Notes under the pieces: generated by a model
What the model saw: the letters and a program-made list of their open reading frames with translations, nothing else
Database searches by the model: none
What the model was told of the DNA's origin: nothing
Part shown: piece after piece, positions 19,297 through 26,868 of the stretch
How the letters are laid out: each line of letters opens with the position of its first letter
How positions within the stretch are numbered: position 1 is the stretch's first letter
Made by a program: the position numbers and the translations under genes
Assembly: GCA_026713545.1 (NCBI GenBank)
Contig: JAPOOG010000099.1
Span: forward strand, 1-64,000
Source of the DNA: Bryobacterales bacterium
GTDB lineage: Bacteria > Acidobacteriota > Terriglobia > Bryobacterales > UBA6623
Direction: 5' to 3'
DNA: 64,000 bases

Positions 19297-19364
19297 GTTC
19301 GAACCGACGCCACTCTGCGGGTCAATCGCCCGAAAAGGAAAGCCAAAAATAGGCGCGTTCGAAC
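19297..19364 (-). promoter_or_regulatory. Alternative leader RNA pairings of the aromatic attenuator
   Basis: Region 1 (19364-19352, GTTCGAACGCGCC, inside the leader peptide codons) can pair with region 2 (19311-19297, GGCGTCGGTTCGAAC) by eight plus five base pairs around a two-base bulge. Region 2 overlaps GAGTGG (19315-19310), which can pair with the terminator 5' arm. A ribosome stalled at the Tyr-Phe-Trp codons would mask region 1, free region 2, form the 2:3 antiterminator and allow transcription of the synthase gene. Confidence 0.75.
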
Positions 19365-19369
19365 AGCAT
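19322..19369 (-). CDS. Aromatic leader peptide controlling DAHP synthase
   Basis: The 15-codon frame encodes MLFERAYFWLSFSGD and then stops. Tyr, Phe and Trp codons are consecutive (positions 7-9), with further Phe at 3 and 12, so shortage of any aromatic aminoacyl-tRNA would stall a ribosome here. The start codon lies only about 11 bases after the predicted -10 box, so the transcript would carry a 5' leader of about five bases and translation would be nearly leaderless. It is followed by alternative hairpins and a terminator, the arrangement of trp/phe-type attenuators. Confidence 0.85.
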   Translation of the reverse strand: MLFERAYFWLSFSGD

Positions 19370-19380
19370 GGTAAACGTGC

Positions 19381-19409
19381 AGTATACCAGTGACCGCTGT
19401 GCCTGTCCA
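19381..19409 (-). promoter_or_regulatory. Promoter of the aromatic leader and DAHP synthase
   Basis: On the minus strand: TGGACA (19409-19404), a 17-base spacer, then TATACT (19386-19381), a close sigma70 match. The predicted start of transcription near 19374 is just ahead of the leader peptide ATG. Confidence 0.7.
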
Positions 19410-19793
19410 GTCGCATACTCTTTCCGGCAGGCCTTCAACCATCCATTAGGGATCGAAAGGCAGATCGAACGGTCTCGGGGAGAGGTTCCATCACGTGGGT
19501 CGTAAATCGTGGGAAAGCCGGAGAGGCCTCAACAGTGTGGATTCACACCAACTTTTGCCCCGACACTCTCTCTGTAAGGGCATTTTCTGACCGCTCCCGG
19601 TGTGCTTGCCGTCGCACACATTTCGATCGTTCTTCTCCAACCCCTTTTACGAGAGGATGAGTGGCGCAGACTCCCCGTTTCTCTCTCTGATGAGGTAAAC
19701 TGGGACAGTGCAAGTCGGTGTGGAACCCATGCCGGCCGGGCAACGTCCTTCTCCAGTGGCGAAAGCGAAGTGAAGGGTCAAAGGAGATCCACT

Positions 19794-20690
19794 TTGTCAC
19801 GTCCACAGCGACTCATTCAGTTAGCCGCTCTTTGTATTCTTGCTGCTCTCGTCGGTACCAGTGCCGCGTCTGCAGCTTCGAAAGAGATCATCACTCTGCA
19901 GCGCGAAATGTCGATGCTGCTCGTCGAGGTGCGCCAGCTCAAGAGCCAATATGGTGAGCGGATGGCCGTCCTCGAAGAACTGACGAAGCAGAACCTCGAA
20001 GTCGCCAACCGCATGAATCAGGCGATGGCTGTGCTCGAACGGCAACTCGCAAAACAGAGCGAATCACTGGAGCGACCGGTGTCGTCGATGAGCACGCGTG
20101 TCGAGAATGTGTCGAACGACTTCCGCAACTTGCGGGCCGCGGTCGAGGCCATCAACACACGTTTGTCTCGTGTGCAGCAGGACGTCGAGGACATCAAGAG
20201 TCATCTCATGACACTGCCTCCCCCGTCCTTCGAAGGCGATGAGACGGCTTCCGCTGTCGCCGATCCGTCTTCGGCCAGCACGCTGTTCGACGCGGCACTC
20301 GGAGATTTTCATCGTGGCAACTACGAGCTGTCGAAAGTCCAGTTCAAAGATTACTTGAGAGACTACGGCCGGTCGCTCCGGGCTGTTGAGGCCCAGTACT
20401 ACCTCGGAGCGATTGCTTATTCCGAACAGGATTACCTGGGAGCCACCCGCAACTTCGATCTCGTGCTCGAGCGATATCAGGTAGCCAGCATCACGCCGGA
20501 TGCCCAGTACAAGAAGGCGATGTCGCTGATGAAACTCAATCGTCTGGATGAAGCCGGTGCCGAGTTGCAAAGCCTTGTCGAACGGTTCCCGAACAGCACT
20601 GTCACGCCCAACGCCGAGGCTCAATTGGAAGAGTTGCGTGGCTTCAATCAGAAACCTTCTCCTACGCGGCAGTCGTCTCTCACCAACTAG
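19794..20690 (+). CDS. YbgF/CpoB-like periplasmic coiled-coil and TPR protein
   Basis: The 298-residue protein has a signal peptide ending near ASAAS. A long predicted coiled coil (about 32-140, LQREMSMLLVEVRQLKSQYGERM...) comes next. A C-terminal tetratricopeptide block (about 165-285) contains LFDAALGDFHRGNYELSKVQFKDYL and YKKAMSLMKLNRLDEA. This is the architecture of YbgF/CpoB, which links the Tol-Pal system to cell-wall synthesis in Proteobacteria; no tol or pal genes are adjacent here. AAGGAG at 19781-19786 points to TTG 19794 as start; a GTG at 19770 is in frame but precedes that site. Confidence 0.85.
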   Translation: MSRPQRLIQLAALCILAALVGTSAASAASKEIITLQREMSMLLVEVRQLKSQYGERMAVLEELTKQNLEVANRMNQAMAVLERQLAKQSESLERPVSSMSTRVENVSNDFRNLRAAVEAINTRLSRVQQDVEDIKSHLMTLPPPSFEGDETASAVADPSSASTLFDAALGDFHRGNYELSKVQFKDYLRDYGRSLRAVEAQYYLGAIAYSEQDYLGATRNFDLVLERYQVASITPDAQYKKAMSLMKLNRLDEAGAELQSLVERFPNSTVTPNAEAQLEELRGFNQKPSPTRQSSLTN

Positions 20691-20827
20691 CTCGCGGGTG
20701 CGGCGAGCATTCCCAGCCGAACTGGGCTCGATGCCCTGCTCAGGTCGTACGGTTCATCTACGGCTCCCCGACTCAATCGATCATGCGCCGGCCGACATAA
20801 GTAAGGGGCGCGGTCGTTGTGTTGCAC

Positions 20828-20896
20828 GGCAATCGAGCGCCTCGTCCCGACGCTCCTTTCAAGCACTACGCCTCGCCGCGTGGTAAGAAATGCAGG
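20828..20896. repeat. Solo end of family 1 element, reversed
   Basis: Read on the minus strand it begins CCTGCATTTCTTACCAC-GCGGCGAGGCG and continues with a diverged GAGAGGGCCGTCAGGACGAG block. No second terminal repeat is found within 250 bases. It directly follows the TGA stop codon of the pterin dehydratase gene. Confidence 0.7.
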
Positions 20897-21199
20897 TCAG
20901 GTTTGCAGTTTCCTGGCGATCGACTCGAGCTTGGCCGCCAGATCGGTGTCTTTCGAGGTGATGCCGCCGGCGTCGTGGGTCGTGAGATCGATTTTTACGG
21001 TGTGATAGACGTTGAACCATTCCGGATGGTGCCCTATTGCTTCAATCGCCACAGCGGCGGTCGCCATGAAACCAAAGGCATGGACAAAATCCGCGAACTT
21101 GTACTCTCGATGAAGTTTCCCGCTCTCGATTCTCCAGCCGGGAAGATTCGCGAGCGCCGAGTCGATCTGGTCGCCGGTGAGTCTTGTCAGGTCAGCCAT
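20897..21199 (-). CDS. phhB: 4a-hydroxytetrahydrobiopterin dehydratase (pterin-4a-carbinolamine dehydratase)
   Basis: The 100-residue protein starts MADLTRLTGDQI. It has the family signature IGHHPEWFNVYHTVKIDLTTHDAGGIT: the HHPEW active-site His pair, then THDAGGIT. The enzyme dehydrates the carbinolamine formed by pterin-dependent hydroxylases and regenerates quinonoid dihydropterin. Many bacteria carry it without a hydroxylase nearby, as here. An upstream in-frame start would add 18 residues unlike the family. The stop codon TGA lies directly against a family 1 repeat end. Confidence 0.95.
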   Translation of the reverse strand: MADLTRLTGDQIDSALANLPGWRIESGKLHREYKFADFVHAFGFMATAAVAIEAIGHHPEWFNVYHTVKIDLTTHDAGGITSKDTDLAAKLESIARKLQT

Positions 21200-21308
21200 A
21201 ACCCCATCATATCGCCGCACTCTTCCCTGCAGCCGCCCGAGAAGCCATCTCATTTGACGGCACTCTCATCGGACACTCCGCCACAAGCAATCGTCTCCGG
21301 GTGCGAAA

Positions 21309-22565
21309 ATGAGTCGTTTGGTTTTCAAGACTCATCCCAGCGGTATTCGAACGACCGCCTTGTCAGCACTCGCTGAAGTACTGGTCGGCCTGCTGCTCGT
21401 GACCGTCGTCGGCAGCTTGCCGACAGTCGCTTCCGCAACCGAGATCGCCACCGGCGTCATGCTGGGACCGCGTTTCAAACCCGACCGTTTCTACATGCGC
21501 ATGGGCGGCCGTTGGGAGGCAACCTACTCTCACCGGGTCTATCGGATCAAGGCGCGCGGACGTTTGATGATTCTTTGGCTTCCGAACGCCCTGTTCGAGG
21601 ACGAGTGGCTGATTGAACGCGACTTTGATCCGGATGAGAATACGGACCGGGTGATCGCCTCCCTCGATGTGTACAACGCTTATGGAGTGGGCGCAATCGG
21701 CGTTAGCCTGCAGGGGGGTGTTCCCGGCTATCGCGTGGAAGTCAATGGGATCAACCGCAACGGCATAGCGAACGCTGGTAAGGAGCGCGGCTCGCTCGTC
21801 AGCGCGTTCGAGCCCGACGGCAGCTTGAAAGAGAGCTGGCTGGGTCGGCTCGAACGGCTGCTGCTAGAAACAGACCGCCGTGGGATGGTCGTCTGTCTCG
21901 CTTATTTCGGACGCGGACAGGATGAGATCTTTGAGTCTCCCCGTGCGATCGTCGCAGCCGCGCGCAACATGACTGATTGGCTCGTCGCAAAGGACTTTCG
22001 CAACGTTGTGATTGATGTCGCGCCTGGCTGGGACCTCGAAGCACAGAACTGGGACCACGACAGCTTTATTCCGGAGTACATCGCCCATGTTTTGGAGGAT
22101 GTGCGCGAGCGGTTCAACGACGCAGCATTCGCTCTCCCGATCGGTGCTTCCAGCGGTGGAAACATGGTGTATCCCGCTTCGCTGGCCCAACTTTGCGACG
22201 TCATCCTCGTACAGGGTAACGGCGTAAGCCCCGATCAGAAACGGGCACGACTGAGGGAATTGAGATCGAATCTTCGGCCGGTTTGGATGATCGAGGACGA
22301 TAACGGCGCTGAACCTACTCTGGCGACGCTGTCGCGCGAGACCGCGAGCGCGAATGCGCTGTTCACGAACGGCGCGGGCTGGGGCTTTCGACCGCTCGCC
22401 AGAGCCCATCTGTTCCCCTTCGACTACCGTCCCGGGTCCACGAGCGAACTCACCGACGAGGTATCCCCCACAGAGCGCGACCGCGCGTATTTCAAAGCCG
22501 TCTTGGAACACATCGCGACTCTCGTTCTCAAGAAGCCCCCTCATAAGCAGAAGAAGAAACGCTAA
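21309..22565 (+). CDS. Exported TIM-barrel, glycoside-hydrolase-like hypothetical
   Basis: The 418-residue protein has a hydrophobic export segment near 18-43. The body resembles the glycoside hydrolase superfamily fold: DVYNAYGVGAIGVSLQGGVPGY, a GMVVCLAYFGRGQDE strand and DFRNVVIDVAPGWDLEAQNWDHDSF follow the order of barrel strands, with acidic residues at strand ends. I cannot assign a GH family or identify the catalytic pair. The C-terminus is basic (KKPPHKQKKKR). It is divergent from the pterin dehydratase gene. Confidence 0.65.
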   Translation: MSRLVFKTHPSGIRTTALSALAEVLVGLLLVTVVGSLPTVASATEIATGVMLGPRFKPDRFYMRMGGRWEATYSHRVYRIKARGRLMILWLPNALFEDEWLIERDFDPDENTDRVIASLDVYNAYGVGAIGVSLQGGVPGYRVEVNGINRNGIANAGKERGSLVSAFEPDGSLKESWLGRLERLLLETDRRGMVVCLAYFGRGQDEIFESPRAIVAAARNMTDWLVAKDFRNVVIDVAPGWDLEAQNWDHDSFIPEYIAHVLEDVRERFNDAAFALPIGASSGGNMVYPASLAQLCDVILVQGNGVSPDQKRARLRELRSNLRPVWMIEDDNGAEPTLATLSRETASANALFTNGAGWGFRPLARAHLFPFDYRPGSTSELTDEVSPTERDRAYFKAVLEHIATLVLKKPPHKQKKKR

Positions 22566-22630
22566 GCCTGGCCCCGACTTTGGGAAACGCTTGTCGTGCG
22601 GATCCTGGTATGAGGAACATGCACTACCAG

Positions 22631-22817
22631 CCTGCATGTCTCACCACGAGGCGAGCTGAAGTGCGTGAGAGGGCCGTCAGGGCGAGGCGCGAGCCGCTTG
22701 GCGCGCGCAGGCGTACTTGACGGTACGTCGAGCACGGCAAGCAAGCGTTACGAAGGAAAAGCGAAGTCATGGCGGTCGTATCGCGTGCTTCTGAAGTCGT
22801 GTGGTGGGAAATGCAGG
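22631..22817. repeat. Full-length 187-bp inverted-repeat element, family 1 copy C
   Basis: The terminal repeats are CCTGCATGTCTCACCAC and GTGGTGGGAAATGCAGG, each with one or two changes from the 17-bp consensus. The interior is nearly identical to copy A, including the ACTTGACGGTACGTCGAG palindromic core. It lies 65 bases after a stop codon and about 185 bases before the next start. Confidence 0.85.
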
Positions 22818-23002
22818 GTAGCCCCTCCTTGATCGTGAATGATCGTCCTTCCTGATGTGGAAATCGGGCATCGTGCTGTGGTCCAGCGACAATCCTGTTG
22901 CTGCTGTTGTAGCCCGGCTCGCAGAGGACTCCTGATCTCTCTGTCGGCAACCTGGCGCCCCCGGTTTTCTTCACCTAGCCTTTCCGCTATCCTGAGTGCA
23001 CC

Positions 23003-24385
23003 ATGGTCGTCAAAACCGCTACCGCCTCCAAGATCCAAGAGCTCTATATCAAGAAGACGCCGAAGTCGGCGCAGGCCCACCAACGGGCTCTCAAAACGTT
23101 TCCCGACGGCGTCACGCACGTAGGCCGCTTTCTCAAGCCTCACCCTCTCTATGTCGATCGCACTCGGGGCTCACGGAAATGGGATGTCGACGGGAACGAG
23201 TATGTCGACTATTTCGGCGGTCACGGGGCGTTGATTCTGGGCCATGCCCCCCCTGCCGTTGTCGAGGCGGTGATCCGTCAAGTGCCGCGAGGCACGCACT
23301 ACGGCGCTCAGCACGAGATGGAACTCGAGTGGGCCGAACTCATCAAGGAGATGATTCCGTGCGCTGAGAAGGTTCGCTTGGTCTCCTCGGGTACCGAGGC
23401 CACTCACATGGCGCTGCGGCTGTCGCGAGCCCATACGGGCAAGACGAAGTTCCTGCGCTTCGGCAATCATTTCCACGGCTGGCATGACCATGTGGCGTTC
23501 AACAACCCCGCGCCGGAAGTCAACCAGCCGGAGGGCATTCCTGGCTCGATCGTAGAGGAAGTGATCGTTGTCCCTCCAAACGACATCGAAGCCGTCAAAG
23601 CCGTGCTGTCGAGCCGTGACGACGTTGCCGCCGCCATCCTCGAACCGACCGGGGCGGGCTTCGGGCACGTGCCGACGAGCGGGGAATTCCTTCGCGCACT
23701 TCGCGAAGTGACCGCCGAGCACGGCGTGGTCCTGATCTTCGACGAGGTCGTTACCGGCTTCCGCGTCTCACCCGGCGGGGCGCAGGCACACTACAAAATC
23801 ATGCCCGATCTCACGACCGTCGCCAAGATCGTCGCAGGCGGATATCCCGGCGCCGCCGTCGTCGGCCGGGCGGACATCATCGACATCCTGCGATACATCG
23901 AAACCGAGGATGGCTTCACCCCTCCGCGCATCCCACATCAGGGAACTTTCAACGGATATCCCGTCGCCGCCGTCGCGGGCATAGAAACATTGAAGTTGCT
24001 CAAATCGGGCGAGTGCATCGATCGCGCCAACAATACCGCCGAAGCCATTCGCAACGGCATCGACGAAATTCTGAAAAAGAACGGCGCGCCCTGGTGCGCG
24101 TACGGTGAGTTTTCCGGATTCCATGTCTTTACCAACCCCGAGCGGCAAACCGTCACGCGGGAAGATATCTACAATGGCAAAGTCTCATGGAGTGTGCTCG
24201 CCCATGGCTTGCGCGCCGAGCTTGGCCATAAGGTGAGGCTAGCCGCGATCTGCGGCGGCGTCGACCTCACCGGTTGGCCGGGCGGGATTGTTTCCGGCGT
24301 GCACGACGGCCAGGATGTCGACGCGACGCTCGCAGCATTCGAGAACGCTGTGAAAATGCTTGCACAAGAGGGTGAGTTCGACTAG
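23003..24385 (+). CDS. Class III aminotransferase, glutamate-1-semialdehyde aminomutase-like
   Basis: The 460-residue PLP enzyme has SSGTEATHMALRLSRAHTG (phosphate-binding), FGNHFHGWHDHVAF, LIFDEVVTGFR (the Asp that contacts the pyridine nitrogen) and TTVAKIVAGGYPGAAVVG with the Schiff-base Lys. It is closest to HemL-like proteins of unknown substrate rather than to true HemL: the N-terminus is longer and the neighbours are sugar-acid enzymes. Its TAG stop is immediately followed by a family 1 repeat end. The enolase-superfamily gene downstream is 137 bases away on the same strand. Confidence 0.85.
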   Translation: MVVKTATASKIQELYIKKTPKSAQAHQRALKTFPDGVTHVGRFLKPHPLYVDRTRGSRKWDVDGNEYVDYFGGHGALILGHAPPAVVEAVIRQVPRGTHYGAQHEMELEWAELIKEMIPCAEKVRLVSSGTEATHMALRLSRAHTGKTKFLRFGNHFHGWHDHVAFNNPAPEVNQPEGIPGSIVEEVIVVPPNDIEAVKAVLSSRDDVAAAILEPTGAGFGHVPTSGEFLRALREVTAEHGVVLIFDEVVTGFRVSPGGAQAHYKIMPDLTTVAKIVAGGYPGAAVVGRADIIDILRYIETEDGFTPPRIPHQGTFNGYPVAAVAGIETLKLLKSGECIDRANNTAEAIRNGIDEILKKNGAPWCAYGEFSGFHVFTNPERQTVTREDIYNGKVSWSVLAHGLRAELGHKVRLAAICGGVDLTGWPGGIVSGVHDGQDVDATLAAFENAVKMLAQEGEFD

Positions 24386-24447
24386 CCTGCCTTTCTCACC
24401 ACGCGGCGAGGTAAAGTGCGTGAGAGGGCCGTCAGGACGAGGCGCGC
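24386..24447. repeat. Solo left end of family 1 element
   Basis: It begins CCTGCCTTTCTCACCAC (one change from consensus), continues GCGGCGAGGTAAAGTGCGTGAG and the GGGCCGTCAGGACGAG block, and then diverges. There is no right end before the next gene. It starts on the base after the TAG stop of the aminotransferase gene. Confidence 0.75.
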
Positions 24448-24522
24448 GTCAAAGCCCGTCCAGCTTTGCGGGCAGAGAGGTCCCATGGATCGTGGGCTTC
24501 GGGTTTGTAGAGAGAAAAGCTC

Positions 24523-25689
24523 TTGAAGATCGTTGAAGTTCGCGAGCAGTCCGTTTCCATCCGCTCCGAGATCAGCAACGCCTACATTTCGTTCGCTGAA
24601 ATGACCGTCTCCGCGGCGGTAATCATCACCGATGTCGTGCGAGACGGCCGGCCCGTCGTGGGCTATGGCTTTAACTCCAATGGCCGCTACGCGCAAAGCG
24701 GCATCATCCGCGATCGGTTGATTCCTCGCCTCATGCAAGCACCCGCCCGGAACCTGCTCAACGACGCCGGAACGAACTTCGACCCTTTCAAAGCCTGGCA
24801 GATCATGATGTCGAATGAGAAGCCCGGCGGGCACGGCGAGCGTTGCGTGGGAGTTGGCGTTCTCGACATGGCGTTTTGGGATGTCGTGGCCAAGATCGAG
24901 GATCAGCCGCTCTACCGGCTCCTCGCCAATTGGTTTCGCAAGGGCGAGCCCGACAAAGCCGTATACGTGTACGGCGCCGGAGGCTACTACTACCCCGGCA
25001 AGGAGTTGTCCGGCTTGCGGGATGAAATGCGCCGCTACCTTGATCTCGGCTATGACACCGTCAAGATGAAGATCGGTGGCGCTCCTCTCGAACAAGATCT
25101 CAAGCGCATCGAGGCGGTGCTGCATCTTGTGCCTTCGGGCCGCCATCTCGCCGTGGACGCAAATGGCCGTTTTGATCTGGCGACGGCGACCCGTTACGCT
25201 CGTGCGATCGAGCCGTATGATCTCAAGTGGTATGAGGAGCCGGGTGACCCGCTTGACTTCGAGCTCAACCGCGAGGTCGGCTTGGCATCCTCCACGCCCA
25301 TTGCTACCGGTGAAAACCTTTTCTCTGTGCAGGACGCCCGCAATCTCATCCGCTACGGCGGCATGAAGCGCGAACGGGACTGCCTCCAAATGGACCCAGC
25401 CCTCAGCTATGGCTTGGTCGAATACCTGCGGACACTCGAGATGCTCGCCGAAAACGGCTGGTCAACCAGGCGGTGCATTCCCCACGGCGGTCACCAGTTC
25501 GCGCTGCACATCGCTGCCGGCCTGGGCCTTGGCGGGGCGGAGTCGTACCCCGGCATCTTCGAGCCTTTCGGTGGTTTTGCCGACGATATCCCTGTCGAGC
25601 AGGGCCGGGTCCGGCCTTCTGAAACGCCTGGCATCGGTGTCGAGGCCAAGCCCGAGCTGATGAAGATCTACGAGCATCTCTCGGCGTGA
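24523..25689 (+). CDS. Mandelate racemase/muconate-lactonizing (enolase) superfamily enzyme, D(-)-tartrate dehydratase-like
   Basis: The 388-residue protein closely follows the layout of D(-)-tartrate dehydratase as I recall it: RNAYI/SNAYISF near the N-terminus, VVGYGFNSNGRY, NEKPGGHGERCVGVG and YGAGGYYYPGKEL. Next come the base motif VKMKIGG (KxK) and the metal ligands in AVDANGRF, WYEEPGDP and ATGENLF. The distal His lies in CIPHGGHQ. It should dehydrate a sugar or aldaric acid, probably tartrate-like. It starts at TTG with AGAGAAAAG upstream and lies between the aminotransferase and a convergent sugar isomerase. Confidence 0.88.
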   Translation: MKIVEVREQSVSIRSEISNAYISFAEMTVSAAVIITDVVRDGRPVVGYGFNSNGRYAQSGIIRDRLIPRLMQAPARNLLNDAGTNFDPFKAWQIMMSNEKPGGHGERCVGVGVLDMAFWDVVAKIEDQPLYRLLANWFRKGEPDKAVYVYGAGGYYYPGKELSGLRDEMRRYLDLGYDTVKMKIGGAPLEQDLKRIEAVLHLVPSGRHLAVDANGRFDLATATRYARAIEPYDLKWYEEPGDPLDFELNREVGLASSTPIATGENLFSVQDARNLIRYGGMKRERDCLQMDPALSYGLVEYLRTLEMLAENGWSTRRCIPHGGHQFALHIAAGLGLGGAESYPGIFEPFGGFADDIPVEQGRVRPSETPGIGVEAKPELMKIYEHLSA

Positions 25690-25740
25690 CTCCGCGGTTC
25701 TCAGACACATGAATAGCGGTTTACCCCAACGCCCGCTTGC

Positions 25741-26601
25741 TCAACCGCCGATCAACGAGAAAGCCTTGCGCATCGCAATGATTGTTTCGGAACACGCCTC
25801 TTCATTCGACAGAGCGTTGAGCCTCTTGTTGAAGGGCTCGGCCCGTACAGGCCCGTTGTAGCCGATTTGGACCAGAGCTTCCAGAAAGTCTTTGATCGGG
25901 ATCACTCCCGTTGCCAGCGGCAGTTCGCGGCTCGTATCGTGCTGCTCGTCTCTGGGAATGCCGCCGGGCGCGTCGTTCAAATCGCACGAAACGACATCCG
26001 CGTTTCGCAAGGCAAGGATGTCAGTGGAACTCTCCTCGGCCGTCCACCAATGCCAGCTATCCAGCACGAACCCGACGTTGGGCTTGCCGATCTCTGCGAT
26101 CAGTTCCTGCGTTTCCACCATCGTGTGCACAAACGGAAAAGCCTTGCTGCTCCAAAGCGATTTCGTTCCCACGTATTCCAGCCCCAACCGCATGCCGTGA
26201 TCCTCGGCGATGAGAGCAACTTCCCGAAGCCGACGAACATGCTGCTTGAAGTTCTGAATGTATGTCAGTGAATCATGAGTCGGCATGATCCAAGTGCCGA
26301 CGCGGGTCACGCCGGCCTGCTGCAGCGCCTTCACTTCGCGGGACCAGTTCCGCAAGCCCTCATGAAAGAGCGGCTCGTCTTTTCGAAAGTCGATGCCAAG
26401 TCCCGCTGCGGCCCAGACAAGCCCGAAGGCCGACAACTCGTCGGGAAGCTCCGACAGCCGCGTTTCCGAAAACCCGGCTAGCTCTCTTCCGTTCGGCTGC
26501 ACTGCTTCATATCCGAAATAGTGGGCCAGACCGATGGCTTCTTCCTGTGTGCTCTCGACGCCGATGCTCCCTGGACTCAACGCTATCTTCATCTTCCGCA
26601 T
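25741..26601 (-). CDS. Sugar phosphate isomerase/epimerase-like (AP endonuclease 2 family) TIM barrel
   Basis: The 286-residue protein has the xylose-isomerase-like barrel motifs. GLEYVGTKSLW carries a metal-binding Glu, VGFVLDSWHWW an Asp/His pair, CDLNDAPGG a strand-end Asp, and PVRAEPFNK the final Glu. It is typical of sugar or inositol isomerases/epimerases; the substrate is unknown. The Met in MRKMKIALSPG is the start, and an in-frame extension upstream runs into repeat DNA and is rejected. The family 2 repeat lies 24 bases upstream of the start codon, so it is in the promoter or leader region. Confidence 0.85.
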   Translation of the reverse strand: MRKMKIALSPGSIGVESTQEEAIGLAHYFGYEAVQPNGRELAGFSETRLSELPDELSAFGLVWAAAGLGIDFRKDEPLFHEGLRNWSREVKALQQAGVTRVGTWIMPTHDSLTYIQNFKQHVRRLREVALIAEDHGMRLGLEYVGTKSLWSSKAFPFVHTMVETQELIAEIGKPNVGFVLDSWHWWTAEESSTDILALRNADVVSCDLNDAPGGIPRDEQHDTSRELPLATGVIPIKDFLEALVQIGYNGPVRAEPFNKRLNALSNEEACSETIIAMRKAFSLIGG

Positions 26602-26625
26602 ACGCGCCCCTCCTGCAATCTGATG

Positions 26626-26700
26626 TGAAACATCTTCCTGATCAAGCGGCGTTGACACCGATCCGGATGTTTCCTTCTTGTATGATCCGCACACGGGCGG
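26626..26700. repeat. Family 2 hairpin repeat, copy 1
   Basis: The arms TGAAACATC and GGATGTTTC flank a core containing CTGATCAAGCGGCGTTGA, followed by a conserved tail ATGATCCGCACACGGGCGG. It matches copies at 48391, 48521 and 54342. It lies between the divergent sugar isomerase and propeller genes. Confidence 0.75.
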
Positions 26701-26868
26701 AGGAAAAACTAGTCTGGCACAGACGGGCAACAGCGGCGCGGCGGCGGAACGGGGGCTGCCCTTGATCGGACGAGCAAGATCCACTTGCTTCTTCTGTGGA
26801 TTGGGATCAACGCCATGAAACGCAAAAACTGAGACACTACGAATGTCTGAGATGCGAGAGGACGCCTG

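Noticed and set aside
19252-19409. T-box riboswitch upstream of DAHP synthase
   Set aside because: No T-box consensus (AGGGTGGNACCGCG) and no specifier loop are seen; the leader peptide with stacked aromatic codons explains the structure better.
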